Shown here in pieces: positions 52,044 to 64,000 of a stretch of 64,000 nucleotides of DNA (position 1 is its first letter; every line of letters starts with the position of its first letter). Source of the stretch: Anaerococcus urinomassiliensis (lineage in GTDB: Bacteria; Bacillota; Clostridia; Tissierellales; Peptoniphilaceae). Location: assembly GCF_900128425.1 (NCBI RefSeq), contig NZ_LT635782.1, positions 1,428,689 to 1,492,688 on the forward strand, in the 5' to 3' direction. A program made the position numbers and the translations under genes. The notes beneath the pieces were generated by a model. The model was given only the letters and a program-made list of their open reading frames with translations, searched no databases and was not told the DNA's origin.

Positions 52044-53186
52044 TTACCTTTCTATGCTATTATCCTTTTTCTTCTTTTCATCCACTTTCATATCCCCTTT
52101 ATCCTTAAATTCCTTTAATTTCCCTATTGTTGACGCTTTTGCTTTAGTATGCTCTTTAGCTTTTAATAACTTTGCAGAGTATACTTTCAGACTTGTGTAT
52201 TCCTTATTATCCTTTCCCATACTTTTCTTTTCTTTGCCAAATAGGTGTACAAAATCTCCTTTTTTCAAATTTTTTACTTGATTGATTTTGTCATTATAGG
52301 CGTAGCAACTGATGAATTTTGCATTTCCTTCCTTGTCATTTTCAGCAATAGAAAAGGAGGCTACTTTAAAGTCCCTCCCATCTTTTGATTTTAAATCTTT
52401 AATTTCTATATCAGTTGCTATATTTCCATCTATATTTAATGTATCCTTTTCTTTATTATCTATATCTTTCATTTCTTTATCTCCTTGTTCTTGATTAGCT
52501 TCTAAGTTTTCTTTTAACTCTTCTTCATCTATATATTCAATAAACTTTTCATCAATAAGACCCATAACTGAATCGTTCATATAATTATCATAGGCATTAT
52601 TAAGAACATTTTCATTTTCTACTCCTGTTTCAAGAGATATAATACCTTTTACAAATTCTTTATGATTATATTCTGCTAAAAAATCTATTGTATTTTTCAT
52701 GCTTTCAAAATTTGTATTTCCCATATTTGCTATTGTTTTTATATCACTTGCGTATCTAACAGAATCCCATTCATACTTTCCACTTTCTTTGTTAAACTCT
52801 ACTCTTGTGGCTAAAATAAATTGCTTCCCGTCAAATAAGGTAGCTTGATTATCTTTCACATCCAATACCATAGTGTCTCCAAATTCAGTTTCAATTACAT
52901 TTCCCTTTTTTATATTCATTTTTATTCCTCCATTTCTATTTTTATCTTTCTTATCTGTTAAATCTTTTATTTCTTCTTCATTTCCGTCACTAATAATAAA
53001 TTGTTTTATTTCTTCAACTGTTGGATCATCAATTGTAGTCTGAATAAATTCAACTAATTTATCTTCTGAATCGGCAAAATTTTTAATTCCATATTCAACT
53101 ATATTGTTGATTATTCTCTGAGTATTACCATCAAAAGAAAAATTTTCTCGAATAAATTCATTAAATATATCTCTATCAAATTCCAT
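52044..53186 (-). CDS. SSB-like OB-fold protein of the conjugative element
   Basis: 380 aa. An N-terminal helical part (1-75), a central region (about 90-240: FGDTMVLDVKDNQATLFDGK) and a C-terminal OB-fold resembling single-stranded DNA-binding protein (about 250-345: LNIDGNIATDIEIKDLKS, KGDFVHLFGK). The tail is highly charged. It probably protects transferred single strands or helps the large helicase encoded 33 bases upstream. The function of the first 240 residues is not recognised. Confidence 0.65.
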   Translation of the reverse strand: MEFDRDIFNEFIRENFSFDGNTQRIINNIVEYGIKNFADSEDKLVEFIQTTIDDPTVEEIKQFIISDGNEEEIKDLTDKKDKNRNGGIKMNIKKGNVIETEFGDTMVLDVKDNQATLFDGKQFILATRVEFNKESGKYEWDSVRYASDIKTIANMGNTNFESMKNTIDFLAEYNHKEFVKGIISLETGVENENVLNNAYDNYMNDSVMGLIDEKFIEYIDEEELKENLEANQEQGDKEMKDIDNKEKDTLNIDGNIATDIEIKDLKSKDGRDFKVASFSIAENDKEGNAKFISCYAYNDKINQVKNLKKGDFVHLFGKEKKSMGKDNKEYTSLKVYSAKLLKAKEHTKAKASTIGKLKEFKDKGDMKVDEKKKKDNSIER

Positions 53187-53219
53187 ATTTTTTGTCCTCT
53201 AATAATCTCATTTAAAGCT

Positions 53220-56200
53220 TTATCTGCCACATGGTTCACTATTATTTATTTCTTTTATATTATTATTTGCTGCTAAATTCCCCTTATATTCCTTTAATTT
53301 ATCCATAATAGATGTTTTTTCTTTCCTTTCAAAATCTCCTATTTCCTGCACTTTACTATCTCTAAAATCAGCATCATTTCTATCTATTATTCCGTCTAAA
53401 TCCATATCTTTAGATAGTGGATCATAGAAGTTGCCATCATCATCTATCTCAAGTCCCATTACTTCTCTCAATTTTTCTTCATTTACTGATACAAGCTCAC
53501 TAAAGTCCCAAAATCCAATAGATGTCTTTATCTGTACTAACTCTTTTAAATCACTTGCATCTAAGGGATCATAGGTGTATTGAAAACTGTCAATTAAGTT
53601 CTTATCTACATAGGTGTTCATCTTGTAATTTATTAAATCTAAACTTACTTGTATTTCATGTTTTTCATCTGGTGTAGTTGTATAAGCTATTCCTATATCT
53701 GTTAAGTCAGGAAATATAGTATCAAAGTCCTCTAACCTGTTTTCTTCATCATATTCTCTGTTAAGGAAGTCTATCAATTCTTCCTTTACTTCTTCTAGTA
53801 ATGGATTATCTTGGCTTATATCTTCACTTTTTCCCATATCTAGTAAATTATTTACTTCTGCAAGTCTTAGTGTCTTATCCTTTAAAAGTTCAGCTTGTGG
53901 AAATGTCTTTTGTATTTCAATTTTGGCTGTTTGAAATTGCTCTTCTGTATCTTTTAGTTTTGAAATTGTATTTTCTAATCTTTCTGGTAATTTATCTAAT
54001 ACATTATCCATTCTTGTTATATTACCTATTTCATCTGTTCCAAACTCTCCTATATATTCTCCCTTACCTTTTAATATAAAGTTATATTTATTGAAAAAAG
54101 AATCATATTTTATGGATAAGTCAAAATTTCTATATTCACCTATTTTTTCTCCATCTTTATCCATTTCCCTATATATTTTAACTCCCTTAATTTTGTTCAA
54201 CAAAAACTCTCCAGCTATTTTCTTATCTATATACTTCTTTCCGTCAATAATTAGAGAGGTAAATTTATTATCTTCTTTTAAATTTTTATCTACATCTCTA
54301 TAAGGCTCAACATTTTTAATATCTTCCTTTAAGTTCTCTATCCTTTCTTTTAATCTTTCTATTTCCTTTGGATAAAATTTAACTACTTTATCTTCCAGCT
54401 TGTAAAGATTTGATTTAAAATTGGACTCTAGCATTTTAAGTTTAGAAACTTCAACATCAAGGTCCATCTTCTCCTTTATTAATGGATTTCCTGTTGCAAG
54501 AGCTTTGATTTCGGCATAGTTTAATGTGGCTTCGTCTACATCTTCTGCAACTCTTACAGGTGTCTTTGAAGTCATAATTTGGGAAATATATTTTTGTTTA
54601 TTCTCTAAGGTTTGGAATAGGTAGGCATCAAAAGTATTTTCTGTTACATATCTAAATATATGGACTTCCTTATTCTCATTTCCCTGCCTCACAATCCTGC
54701 CTGCTCTTTGAGAAAGATCAGCAGGTCTCCATGGTATATCAAGATCGTGAATTGCAATTAGTTTGTCTTGGGCATTAGTACCTGCTCCCATTTTCTGTGT
54801 TGAACCAAGTAAGACTCTTATTTCTCCCTTTCTTACCTTATCAAAGATAGCGTCTTTTTCCATATTGTTTTTTGCCTTATGAATAAATTCTATTTCATTT
54901 TCAGGTACTCCCATTTCTATAAGTTTTGTTTTAATATCATCATAGATATTAAAATCACTACTTGGTGTAGACATATCACAAAATATTAATTGAGCAGATT
55001 TTTTATCTTTATATTTATTCCAAATGCTAAATACATTTTTTATACAGGTATTTACCTTACTATTAGGATCATCAGGAAGTAAAGGATTGATTAATCTTTG
55101 ATCTAACGCCATCTTCTTCCCATCATTTGTTATTAATAGCATATTATCAACACTTGAATCTACCTGCTTATCACGAACCTTATCTGCTCTCTCGGAAAAA
55201 GTTTCAAGAATTTCTTTTTGTTCTTCGGTAGGCTTTGTTTTTATAGTTTCATAATGGGCAATTGGTGTAGGAAGATTTAAAACATCAACTGTTTTAATAT
55301 CCATAAATCCTTTTACAGTATTCATAAGTTCAGGAAGATTATAAAATTTTGCAAATCTGGTTTTGCTCCTATAACCATTACCCTCAGGATTTAATTCTAT
55401 TGCCGTTATTGTTTCTCCAAAAGTAGACGCCCAAGAATCGAAATGTTGCAATTTCATCTTTTTTAATTCATCATACTGTAAATATCTCTGCATGGTATAA
55501 AGTTCAGCCATACTGTTGCTTACTGGTGTACCTGTGGCAAATACTAATCCTTTATTATTAGTTATTTCATCCATATAGCGGCATTTCATAAGCATATCTG
55601 ATGATTTTTGTGAATCTGTAGAAGTAATTCCTGCTACATTCCTCATTTTAGAAAATAGATAGAGGTTTTTGTATGCGTGGGCTTCATCTACAAATAACTT
55701 ATCTACTCCCAGTTCCTCAAAGGTTACAACGTCATCTTTCTTATAATCAGCATTTAGTTTTTCTAACTTTGTCTCTAATTTTTTCTTTGTTTTTTCTAAT
55801 TGCTTTACAGTAAATCTTTGATCCCTTTCTCTCTTATATTCATCTATATAGTCAATGATTTCATCAATTTGACCTTGCAATTCATATTCTTGTCTTTCTT
55901 TTGATATAGGAATTTTTTCAAATTGACTGTGCCCTATAATAACAGCATCAAAACTTCCTGTAGCAATACGACTACAAAATCTTTTTCTTCTATCTGGTGT
56001 AAAATCTTTTTCTGTAGCACATAATACATTAGCTCCTGGATAAAGTTCATTAAATTCTCTTCCAAATTGCTCTACAATGTGGTTAGGAACAACAAACATT
56101 GACTTATTACTCATACCAAGTCTTTTTGACTCCATGGCTATACCTATCATTTCAAAGGTTTTTCCTGCTCCTACTTCATGGGCAAGTAAAGTATTTCCAC

Positions 56201-59200
56201 CAAACAAACCTCTTGCTATGGCATCTTTTTGATGTGCTCTTAATTCTATTTCAGGATTCATTCCTTCAAAAGTAAGATTAGATCCATCATATTCCCTTTG
56301 TCTTATGGAATTGAATCTTTCGTTATAATCTTCTACTAATCTATTTCTTCTTTCCACATCATCAAATATCCAGCTTTTAAATTCTTCTTTTATCATCTCT
56401 TGCTTACTTCTTGCAAGCATTGTTTCTTTTTGATTAAGCACAGATTTTTTCTTTCCATCACTGTCTTCTACTTGGTCAAATACCTTAGTATCTCTTAAAT
56501 TTAAAGTATCTTCTATCAATTTGTAGGCATTTACCCTATTTGTACCATAGGTAAAAGAAGCAAGGTCATTGTCCCTATCAGAGCTTTTTCCTTCAACTCT
56601 ATATTCTCCTGTAAAGTCAGAATACTTAATATCTATATTCCACCTTGATGAAACTGGTGTTTTCAACAAATCAAACATAAATTTTTTGTAATCTTGTTCC
56701 GGTATCCATGTTGCACCCATTCTAACTGTAATCTCACTTGCATCTAGTGCTTTAGGCATTACTTCCACTAGCTTTGCTTTTTGAAAATGTAACTCTTCTA
56801 ATTCTTTTTTTAAGAGTTTACTATCCTCTAGATTTTCTTCCTTTCCTAACTCTTTTTCGATGTTTTTAATATAAGAGTCTACAACTTCAATTTTATCTCT
56901 TATATTTCCTGACAAGTATTCATCAGCACTTACGTAAGGTCTTGAAAAATCTCCTAGCTCATTAGCAGACTTAAATGGATTTATATCATTAGGTTCAAAG
57001 GAATCTAAATTTAAAAATATTTCTCCCTTTAATTCTTCTATTAATTTATCTCTTGTTTTTCCTGTCAATTCTTCCATATAATCAAAATTTATTTTACCTT
57101 TTTGACTAATAGAGAGTACCAGAGCATCTATTGCCCTATCTGTATGATCTATTATTACAGCTTTTTTTATAGTTCTCTTGTTAAAGATGTCAGATTTTCC
57201 TATAAAGTTGCCTTCTTTATCTAATTTTTCCAAAGTTGAAATTAAAGAAAAATTGGCATCTTCTCTAAATAACTTTTTATTGGTTTTTGAATTTAGTCTT
57301 CCATGTTTGCTATTGAAATCATCGTAGAATTTATTTAGATTTTCTTGTTCTTTTTTTATCTCTTCATCTGAATAGTCTTCTCTTTGATAGGTTATAACTT
57401 TCCTTAGACTTTCATTTAATCTTAAATATTCTTTTACCTTATCTTTATCCTTTTGGTTTAAGGATATTCTTTGCATAATTGAATTTTCTCTAAAATATAT
57501 TTCATCATCCACTAAAGCAAAAGAATAGTTTTTAACACTATCATCAGCTGGTATTGTTTCTTCTCCTAAATCATCATTTATTTGAGCTTCTTCATACATA
57601 CCTTGAATATTTTTAATGGCTTTTTTTAGTCCTTCTTCTAAAGAAATATCTTTATTTTCAATACATGCAAGGCTTGTCCCAAATCTTGACGGTATTTCTT
57701 CCATAGTCCCTATTACCATCTGAGGATTATCTACAAAGTATTTATTATATATTAGTCCTTTTGCATCTTTGTCTAGCTTTACCCAGTCTTCATCTAGCTT
57801 TAATAGCCTATCTCTCTTTTTTAAAAAGATTATATCTGAAGTTACTTCTGTTCCAGCTACCCCTTTAAATGTAGTATTTGGTAGTCTTATTGCTCCTAGG
57901 AACTCTGCCCTTTCCGATATATATCTTCTAACATCTTCACTTTTTTTATCCATTGTTCCTGAAGATGTTATAAAGGCAATGATGCCTCCATCCCTAACCT
58001 TATCTAAAGTTTTAGCAAAAAAATAATCGTGAATAAGAAAATTATTTCTTTCATACTCACGATCTGCTACTTTAAATTCTCCAAAAGGAATATTTCCTAT
58101 GGCAACATCAAATAAATTATTGGAAAAATTTGTATCTTCAAAGCCTTTAACTTGTATTTTAGCATTAGGATATAAGTGTTTAGCAATTTTACCACTAATC
58201 CTATCTAACTCTACTCCATAAAAGTCTGACTCATTCATTTCTTCAGGTAGACTTCCTATAAATCTTCCTATCCCAGCACTTGGTTCTAAGATGTTCCCTT
58301 TTTTAAATCCAAAATTAGAAAGAGTTTCATAGATAGAGTCTATAACTACTTTCGGCGTATAAAAAGCTGTTAAGGTCGATTCTCTTGCTCTATTATATTC
58401 TTCCCCAGTTAAATTTTCTTTTAAGAAATTTCTCGCATCAAGCCACTGACCTTCCTTTTCTTCGTCAAATACATCAGCAAGTCCTCCCCAGCTTACATAC
58501 TTTGCTAAAATTTCCTGTTCATCTTTTCTTGCACTTCTATTTTCTTTTTCTAAAGCCTTTAAGACATTTATAGCTTCAATGTTGTTTTTTAATCTCTGTG
58601 AAGGTAGTAGGTTTTCTTCTTCATTAATAATTTTATAGTTTTCTAAAGAAACTTCAGAAACCCCTTCTATATTTTCTCTATCAGTCTTTTTGTCTTTTTT
58701 AACTTCTTCTTCGTTATTATTGTCAATATCTTCAAAGCTGATTTGTTCTACTAGTTTCCCTTTATCAATAGATTGTTTTTCTTTTTCACTAGATTTATAT
58801 ACTTCTAAATCAAGATTTTTGTAATCATTAAAAAGAATTGTTTCACTTCCGGTAATAAAACCATTCATTAGTCCTGTGCTATCTTCTAGTTCTATAGTTT
58901 TAGGACTTGTATTATCGTTAATGGCGGTTATAGTGTATTCTTTTCCTTTGTATCTAACACTCATACCTTCTTTAAATGGATTTTCTTCTTGCCTTGTTCT
59001 ATCATTTTCTATTTGCTGATTTAAATATCCATTTAAAAGCACTTCTCTATGTTTGTCATCAAGTAAATAAGGTAAGTTACTTAATATGTCCTTATAACTT
59101 TTATATTTTATAGCTTGATTAGAATTTAAAATATACCCATTATATCGTAAATTTTGTTTAAGAGATTTCCCCTTAACATCTAAGATTAGCTCTACCTTAT

Positions 59201-62200
59201 ACCCTTCTTTTCCATCTATAATATTTTCTGGTTTTTTTAATAATCCATCTTCTATTTTCTTTGACAGTAGTAAGTATTCTTCATTTTGAGGATCAAAATA
59301 GTATTCTCTTTTTTCTTTGATATCCTTACCTATTAACTTGGAAAGAACTTGTTTCTTATCTCTTATTTCTTCAATTTTGGATTTTTCTTCTTGCGATAAA
59401 TTTATATTAAAAGTAATTTTATTTTCTTCATTTATATGTGCTAAATTTTGATATGCTCCATTGATTTCAAGATTTTTATTAAAAACATATATATCATTAT
59501 AATAATCTGGAAATTGTTGATTAAAGCTTTGAACATCTATATCATAGCCTTCCTCAAATTTTGTAACTTTATCATCAGTAATTTCAAATAAACCTTCCCT
59601 TTCCAATTCTAATACATCATTTAAATTTGTAAGGTTTGATTCTTTCATCTTGGCAGTAATTTCATCAAACAAACTGTCTATTTTTCTGCTATCTTCAAAA
59701 GATTTCCCTTTATATAAAGTATAGATCTTTCCTTGTGAGTTTTCCTTTCTTGGATAAACTCTAATTCCTGTCTCTTCTAGTTCTATATCCTTTCTTTTCT
59801 CTTTATCTACTAAAGCGTAATAAATTCCTACTTTTACTGCTATTTTATCTTCTACAATCTCTTTTGTTAATTTTTCTTCTACTTCATTTCTTAATACTTC
59901 TAAAGCTTTCAAATCGCTTTCTTTAAAGGAATGTGAGAATAGTTTTAAGTCCTTATCAAAATAGGCATCATATGAATAATATGTTATTTGATTATGGTTA
60001 TTATCATATCCACTGGAAATATTTTTTATTTTTAAATATTTATTATCCTCTGTTTTAACTATATCTCCCACTTTTATAGAGAGTATCTCCTTATCATCTT
60101 CTATATTGTTTTCAAGTGAATTATTTAAATATTCTCTATATCTATGTTCTATTCTAATGCCTAATTCTTTAACCTTATCTATTGACTTCATATCATCTGG
60201 AAGATTTTCCTGCTTATCGGCAACTTCTCTCATGATTTTCGCATATTCTCTTTGAAATACAGAATTAAAACTTGCTAAAGTATTATTTCCTAAGTTATCT
60301 CTTGCCTTTATAATTTCATTTTCTAAAACTTTATCCTTAACTAATACATCGAAAAGTATATCTTCAATTTGGTCTATGGAAATTATTTTTTCATCTATCT
60401 TATTTTCTTCTATAGTTTGATTAAGTTCTATCTGATTTTTTCCTATTTGTTCATAAAGAAATTCAAAGTCTCTTTGGTTGATCTCATTTCCATCACCTAT
60501 GTCCATCTTATAGTGATCAACTATTTCTCCATCTACTATATGGTTAAAATAGAATTTGGAATACCCCTCCCACTCATCAGTCATCTGACTATACTCATCT
60601 TCTCCTAAGGTCTTATTATGAAGTCTTATCTTTTCATCTATTTCCCTTATTTCATCTAATAATTCTTTAGTCAGCCTTTGTCCTGTATAATCTTTTTCTA
60701 TTAGACTTGAACCCTCATTAAACTCAATTATCCAATAATCATCTTTTATATGGCTATCTAAATCAAAACCTATATTCTCTTTATTTTTATTAGTATAAAA
60801 TTCCTTAAATTCTTCAAAACCATTTACTATATCATCATCTATAACTTCTTTGTTAGAATTAACTACAATATTTGGAATATCATCATATCGACTTTGACTT
60901 TCTAAAAGGTAATATTCTCTTCCGTCTATTTCTTCCTTTTCTTTAATATAAAAAGTGTCATATATTCCCTCAAGAATAATTCCATCGTCTAACTGGTCTA
61001 ATGGTATATCTAATTGTTTTTCAAAGGCTATGGAATATATTTCTTCTTTTAAAAAGTTTGGTATAAATTCATCATAAATGATAAGTTTTCCATCATCACC
61101 TATACTTGCTACCGACTGTCCTTGATAATAATATATAGAACTATTATTTGTTCTTTCTATATATACATCATTATCAGTTGGAGGCAGATCATCTTGATAA
61201 TTTATATACTCCTGGATTTCTTTTTCTGTTTTATTTATTTCCTGATCTGTTTTTTTCTCCCTATTTTTTTCAAAACTTTCTTCATCTATATATCTATTCT
61301 TTTTAATAAGGTCATTAATTCTTCTTGCAACATTAGACCAAGATAGTAGTATTTCTTTTGCATTACCTTTATTATATTTTATTCCCGTCGCATCGTGCCA
61401 CTCACCACTTTCTCTTGCAGCAGATAGTGCATGAGAACTTCCACCTACGCCATATTCATTTTTCAAGAAGTCTGCTTGTTCTTTCAAATCATGCTTTTTA
61501 GTAAAAAATTCATATATTCTTTTCTTTCCATCAGAAAACCCACTTCCTCTTTTTAAGTTTTCATCTATCTCATCTTGTGTTATGAAACTCTGAATAGGTG
61601 CAATATCCTTTAAATTTGTCCTATATAATTTTCTTTCTATTTCTAGATCACTGATATCATTGTAGATTCTAGATAATTTATAATGATGAAATCTTAAAAT
61701 ATCAGGATTAATCTTATATTCTTCTAAAAATACCTCGTATTCTTTTCTGAGTTTATTTATAAAATTTTTATCTTCAAGTTTTTTTCCGAGATTTTCTTTT
61801 TCATCTTGGAAGCCTATTCCTTTTATATCATTAAGACTCGATAGATATCTATCCTTAGTTTCATCAGTAAGATCTCTCTTTAAATACAATAATGTTTCTG
61901 CTATTTTTTCTCTTTCATATGTCGCACTTTCTACAATCTCAACATTGCTAGCAAATTCTCCTCTATCTAATAAATTATTAATATTATTGGCTAAGTCTTT
62001 CCAAGAAACTATTTGCCCTTCTCTATACCTTGCCTCATCTCCATCTTTAAAAATTGCTCCTTCCTTTCCAAACCATGCAGATATCTTTCTTCCTTCAATT
62101 TCAAGACCATTAGCTCCCTTATATATTTCTTTCAAAAAGTTTACCTGTTCTTCTAAAGATTTACCCTTAGAAAATTCTGCTATTACCCCTAGTCTTCCAT

Positions 62201-63623
62201 CTTCATGATTTCCTCCATGTATTAAAAATGTATCTATTTCTCTTTGACTTATTGGATTTGAGAAGGATATTTGCTCTCCCTGATTTTTAGCAGAAAAAAA
62301 GGAAGTAGACTCTACTTCCTCATTTTTTAGATTAAGATTATCTCCTTTTCCCCTATTTCTTGTATGGTCATATCCATGTTCTTCTTCAATCTCAGATATT
62401 TCAGATAGTCCTCTTCTTTCAGTTCTTCTGTCAGCCCCCAAGTTTCCATCATTTTGACTTCTTCCCTCGTGATAAAGTCCTCTATCTCTTTTTCCTTTGA
62501 TAGAAGATGATCCATTAATGTCCCTTGCAAATACATTATCTGATAATCCTCTTCTTTGTTCTCCTTGAGAAAGTTCAATCTCATCCTTCCCCATCTGTTG
62601 AGTTTCTTTAAATCTATTTCCTTGGGAATTGCCATATTGGGTACTAGGACTTCCATTCCTTCCTCCAATTCTTCCATCTTGTATGTCCCTCCCTGTCTCT
62701 CGAAGGAATTCTCCTTGACGATTGGTGTGTAAATCCCCTCCTCCATGAGGTATTCCTTGCCTGCCAATGTTACTTTCTCTTTCATCTTCCAAGCCTCCTT
62801 TTTTAAAATTTATTTTACCGTTTATATCAGAACTTAATTTATTATAACGCTCCTTAAGCTCTTTTGTCTGCTCCAAATCTTTTCTTTCTTGAATTTTCTC
62901 TAGAATTTCTAATCTTTTTATTTCTCTTCCCAAATCAAGTAAGATATCTTTACTTATATTAGCACTTATACTTAATACTTTGTCTATGTCCGAACTTGAT
63001 ATTTTAGACAGTAAAGATAAGTTTTCTTCTTTTAGCTGATATGAGACCTCCATTCTCTCGCTTATGGAAATTTTTACGGATTCTTTTAACAAATTAAAAA
63101 GGTCTACCTTTTGAATGCTTTTTAAACTTTCATCAGATAGACTTTCTAAAATTTTATTGAATTTTCCTCTAACATTACTTTCTACTAAGGCAGCAATTTT
63201 ATCTTCTTGGCTTAATAGAAGCTTACTATCTTTTTCTTTAAACTTATCTATCATTTCATCTAGTAAGTTTAAATGTTTTTTGCCATCATATTCCCATAAT
63301 TTTACCTCAGAAATGTTGTGATCAACGCTTACCGTTTGCCTTATATCAAAGATATATTTTATTTTTCCATTTTCTATATCTAAAAGCGGTATTCCTTTTT
63401 CTCCTCTTTTGACACTCCTACCTATGCTTTTCCAGTAATCAAATTCCGCACAGGCTGTAGCCTTGGTATCCATATTGTAAATAGATATTTGGTGTATATA
63501 TGGGTACTTATAGTTATTGCCTGATACCTTTAAATATTCCTCATATTTTTTTATATCTTTCTTAAATTCTTCTTTTGCAAGATATATTGATCTACTTAAA
63601 TCTACTGTATCATATCTTGGCAT
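53220..63623 (-). CDS. Giant conjugative-element protein: ArdC-like, adenine methylase-like and SNF2 helicase (3467 aa)
   Basis: Residues 1-120 resemble the ArdC/LtrC N-terminal domain ([20 protein letters not shown]). A Gly/Arg/Asn/Gln-rich linker spans about 280-430. Two related modules follow at about 450-560 and 700-800 ([34 protein letters not shown]). A methylase-like domain spans about 1690-1990 with [11 protein letters not shown] and IGNIPFGEF in place of NPPF. An SNF2/DEAD helicase spans about 2465-3090: [12 protein letters not shown] (2481), [10 protein letters not shown] (2646), [13 protein letters not shown] (2978). Such fusions are typical of Tn1549-like elements, where they may protect or remodel incoming DNA. 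RBS AAGGAGGGG precedes ATG 63623. Confidence 0.88.
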   Translation of the reverse strand: MPRYDTVDLSRSIYLAKEEFKKDIKKYEEYLKVSGNNYKYPYIHQISIYNMDTKATACAEFDYWKSIGRSVKRGEKGIPLLDIENGKIKYIFDIRQTVSVDHNISEVKLWEYDGKKHLNLLDEMIDKFKEKDSKLLLSQEDKIAALVESNVRGKFNKILESLSDESLKSIQKVDLFNLLKESVKISISERMEVSYQLKEENLSLLSKISSSDIDKVLSISANISKDILLDLGREIKRLEILEKIQERKDLEQTKELKERYNKLSSDINGKINFKKGGLEDERESNIGRQGIPHGGGDLHTNRQGEFLRETGRDIQDGRIGGRNGSPSTQYGNSQGNRFKETQQMGKDEIELSQGEQRRGLSDNVFARDINGSSSIKGKRDRGLYHEGRSQNDGNLGADRRTERRGLSEISEIEEEHGYDHTRNRGKGDNLNLKNEEVESTSFFSAKNQGEQISFSNPISQREIDTFLIHGGNHEDGRLGVIAEFSKGKSLEEQVNFLKEIYKGANGLEIEGRKISAWFGKEGAIFKDGDEARYREGQIVSWKDLANNINNLLDRGEFASNVEIVESATYEREKIAETLLYLKRDLTDETKDRYLSSLNDIKGIGFQDEKENLGKKLEDKNFINKLRKEYEVFLEEYKINPDILRFHHYKLSRIYNDISDLEIERKLYRTNLKDIAPIQSFITQDEIDENLKRGSGFSDGKKRIYEFFTKKHDLKEQADFLKNEYGVGGSSHALSAARESGEWHDATGIKYNKGNAKEILLSWSNVARRINDLIKKNRYIDEESFEKNREKKTDQEINKTEKEIQEYINYQDDLPPTDNDVYIERTNNSSIYYYQGQSVASIGDDGKLIIYDEFIPNFLKEEIYSIAFEKQLDIPLDQLDDGIILEGIYDTFYIKEKEEIDGREYYLLESQSRYDDIPNIVVNSNKEVIDDDIVNGFEEFKEFYTNKNKENIGFDLDSHIKDDYWIIEFNEGSSLIEKDYTGQRLTKELLDEIREIDEKIRLHNKTLGEDEYSQMTDEWEGYSKFYFNHIVDGEIVDHYKMDIGDGNEINQRDFEFLYEQIGKNQIELNQTIEENKIDEKIISIDQIEDILFDVLVKDKVLENEIIKARDNLGNNTLASFNSVFQREYAKIMREVADKQENLPDDMKSIDKVKELGIRIEHRYREYLNNSLENNIEDDKEILSIKVGDIVKTEDNKYLKIKNISSGYDNNHNQITYYSYDAYFDKDLKLFSHSFKESDLKALEVLRNEVEEKLTKEIVEDKIAVKVGIYYALVDKEKRKDIELEETGIRVYPRKENSQGKIYTLYKGKSFEDSRKIDSLFDEITAKMKESNLTNLNDVLELEREGLFEITDDKVTKFEEGYDIDVQSFNQQFPDYYNDIYVFNKNLEINGAYQNLAHINEENKITFNINLSQEEKSKIEEIRDKKQVLSKLIGKDIKEKREYYFDPQNEEYLLLSKKIEDGLLKKPENIIDGKEGYKVELILDVKGKSLKQNLRYNGYILNSNQAIKYKSYKDILSNLPYLLDDKHREVLLNGYLNQQIENDRTRQEENPFKEGMSVRYKGKEYTITAINDNTSPKTIELEDSTGLMNGFITGSETILFNDYKNLDLEVYKSSEKEKQSIDKGKLVEQISFEDIDNNNEEEVKKDKKTDRENIEGVSEVSLENYKIINEEENLLPSQRLKNNIEAINVLKALEKENRSARKDEQEILAKYVSWGGLADVFDEEKEGQWLDARNFLKENLTGEEYNRARESTLTAFYTPKVVIDSIYETLSNFGFKKGNILEPSAGIGRFIGSLPEEMNESDFYGVELDRISGKIAKHLYPNAKIQVKGFEDTNFSNNLFDVAIGNIPFGEFKVADREYERNNFLIHDYFFAKTLDKVRDGGIIAFITSSGTMDKKSEDVRRYISERAEFLGAIRLPNTTFKGVAGTEVTSDIIFLKKRDRLLKLDEDWVKLDKDAKGLIYNKYFVDNPQMVIGTMEEIPSRFGTSLACIENKDISLEEGLKKAIKNIQGMYEEAQINDDLGEETIPADDSVKNYSFALVDDEIYFRENSIMQRISLNQKDKDKVKEYLRLNESLRKVITYQREDYSDEEIKKEQENLNKFYDDFNSKHGRLNSKTNKKLFREDANFSLISTLEKLDKEGNFIGKSDIFNKRTIKKAVIIDHTDRAIDALVLSISQKGKINFDYMEELTGKTRDKLIEELKGEIFLNLDSFEPNDINPFKSANELGDFSRPYVSADEYLSGNIRDKIEVVDSYIKNIEKELGKEENLEDSKLLKKELEELHFQKAKLVEVMPKALDASEITVRMGATWIPEQDYKKFMFDLLKTPVSSRWNIDIKYSDFTGEYRVEGKSSDRDNDLASFTYGTNRVNAYKLIEDTLNLRDTKVFDQVEDSDGKKKSVLNQKETMLARSKQEMIKEEFKSWIFDDVERRNRLVEDYNERFNSIRQREYDGSNLTFEGMNPEIELRAHQKDAIARGLFGGNTLLAHEVGAGKTFEMIGIAMESKRLGMSNKSMFVVPNHIVEQFGREFNELYPGANVLCATEKDFTPDRRKRFCSRIATGSFDAVIIGHSQFEKIPISKERQEYELQGQIDEIIDYIDEYKRERDQRFTVKQLEKTKKKLETKLEKLNADYKKDDVVTFEELGVDKLFVDEAHAYKNLYLFSKMRNVAGITSTDSQKSSDMLMKCRYMDEITNNKGLVFATGTPVSNSMAELYTMQRYLQYDELKKMKLQHFDSWASTFGETITAIELNPEGNGYRSKTRFAKFYNLPELMNTVKGFMDIKTVDVLNLPTPIAHYETIKTKPTEEQKEILETFSERADKVRDKQVDSSVDNMLLITNDGKKMALDQRLINPLLPDDPNSKVNTCIKNVFSIWNKYKDKKSAQLIFCDMSTPSSDFNIYDDIKTKLIEMGVPENEIEFIHKAKNNMEKDAIFDKVRKGEIRVLLGSTQKMGAGTNAQDKLIAIHDLDIPWRPADLSQRAGRIVRQGNENKEVHIFRYVTENTFDAYLFQTLENKQKYISQIMTSKTPVRVAEDVDEATLNYAEIKALATGNPLIKEKMDLDVEVSKLKMLESNFKSNLYKLEDKVVKFYPKEIERLKERIENLKEDIKNVEPYRDVDKNLKEDNKFTSLIIDGKKYIDKKIAGEFLLNKIKGVKIYREMDKDGEKIGEYRNFDLSIKYDSFFNKYNFILKGKGEYIGEFGTDEIGNITRMDNVLDKLPERLENTISKLKDTEEQFQTAKIEIQKTFPQAELLKDKTLRLAEVNNLLDMGKSEDISQDNPLLEEVKEELIDFLNREYDEENRLEDFDTIFPDLTDIGIAYTTTPDEKHEIQVSLDLINYKMNTYVDKNLIDSFQYTYDPLDASDLKELVQIKTSIGFWDFSELVSVNEEKLREVMGLEIDDDGNFYDPLSKDMDLDGIIDRNDADFRDSKVQEIGDFERKEKTSIMDKLKEYKGNLAANNNIKEINNSEPCGR

Positions 63624-63684
63624 TCTACCCCTCCTTGTTTTAGTAATAAAAAAAGAAGATATATTTTCTATACCTCCTTATTTA

Positions 63685-64000
63685 TTAAGCTTTATTATTA
63701 CTTATTTTTTCATTTAAACTCTCTTCATATTTTTTTAGTTCGCTAATTATCTTTTCAAATGGTATTTTTTCTCCAAATATCATATTTTTCATACTATCAT
63801 AATCTTTGGAAAAAATCTCCACTCCTTCTTTTGATGGAATTAACTTTATTCTTCCTTCCATTATCTCATCATATTTCGCCCAATTACTGGCATAAAACTT
63901 TTTCTTAAATTGAATAACAGAATTTAATAATTCTAATTGAGAAAAACTTTCTTCTTTTATGTCAGTAAGTAGCATTTTATATACATCATAAAAATGTCTT
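63685..64000 (-). CDS. C-terminus of an AbiEii/AbiGii-type nucleotidyltransferase toxin (partial)
   Basis: The reading frame is open through base 64000 beyond the internal ATG at 63975, and reads RHFYDVYKMLLTDIKEES onward. The RHxYDxY pattern and the ending DYDSMKNMIFGEKIPFEKII match the C-terminal part of AbiEii (DUF1814) toxins, the type IV toxin partner of AbiEi. About 105 residues are visible and the catalytic GSxxxD motif would lie outside. It suggests an abortive-infection or maintenance module in the element. It ends about 60 bases before the giant gene's start. Confidence 0.6.
   Translation of the reverse strand, partial: RHFYDVYKMLLTDIKEESFSQLELLNSVIQFKKKFYASNWAKYDEIMEGRIKLIPSKEGVEIFSKDYDSMKNMIFGEKIPFEKIISELKKYEESLNEKISNNKA

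Noticed and set aside
1..64000. CRISPR arrays, rRNA and tRNA genes
   Set aside because: No regularly spaced direct repeats of 24-40 bases and no recognisable rRNA or tRNA sequence were seen by eye.

Overview
The window is AT-rich Firmicutes DNA and appears to be almost entirely mobile or accessory. The small ORFs, strong AGGAGG ribosome sites and conjugation genes point to a low-GC anaerobic Clostridia/Tissierellia-type host such as a Peptoniphilus or Anaerococcus relative. No core chromosomal gene is present, so the genus cannot be fixed.

Layout. (1) 1-2.1 kb: the left part of a conjugative element, with a large serine recombinase (running off the window), a 55-aa ORF, a structured non-coding leader and a sigma-like regulator. 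(2) 2.3-11.2 kb: a transport block on the minus strand. It has a TetR repressor with three operators, an ECF transporter (S, T and fused A-A' subunits), two half-size ABC exporters of YbtP/YbtQ type, a MATE efflux protein and a decayed second TetR gene. (3) 11.3-31.4 kb: a thiazoline siderophore-type nonribosomal peptide cluster, closely spaced on the minus strand. It holds a DtxR-like regulator, type II thioesterase, phosphopantetheinyl transferase, salicyl-AMP ligase, an HMWP2-like NRPS, a stand-alone cyclization domain with a docking domain, an alpha/beta hydrolase with two EF-hand-like loops, a free carrier protein, a second NRPS with an embedded methyltransferase, an NAD(P)-binding protein, a thiazolinyl imide reductase and a free methyltransferase. 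The set recalls yersiniabactin/pyochelin and, from memory, the equibactin locus of Streptococcus equi ICESe2. (4) 31.6-49.6 kb: a complete-looking Tn916-type transposon with tet(M), in reverse orientation, with both termini, Int arm sites, oriT region and all transfer genes. (5) 49.7-64 kb: more of the host conjugative element, with an oriT-like region, MobC, a MOBP-type relaxase, an SSB-like protein, a 3467-aa methylase/SNF2 helicase fusion and the C-terminus of an AbiEii-type toxin.

How it fits together. The recombinase end and the relaxase/helicase end are probably parts of one integrative conjugative element (ICE). Its cargo is a siderophore pathway with matching transporters, and it has been invaded by Tn916 next to the siderophore regulator. 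The ligase should load an aryl acid, probably salicylate, onto the aryl carrier of NRPS1. Two cysteine-type adenylation domains supply thiazolines, and the reductase and methyltransferases modify the rings. The DtxR-like protein probably gates the biosynthetic promoter by metal status, and the TetR protein gates the transporters.

Most unusual points: four cyclization-type domains for two adenylation domains, three of them with a changed first Asp; EF-hand-like loops in the pathway hydrolase; a DtxR gene that seems to start at ATT; and a multi-block non-coding element in the same relative place in both mobile elements.
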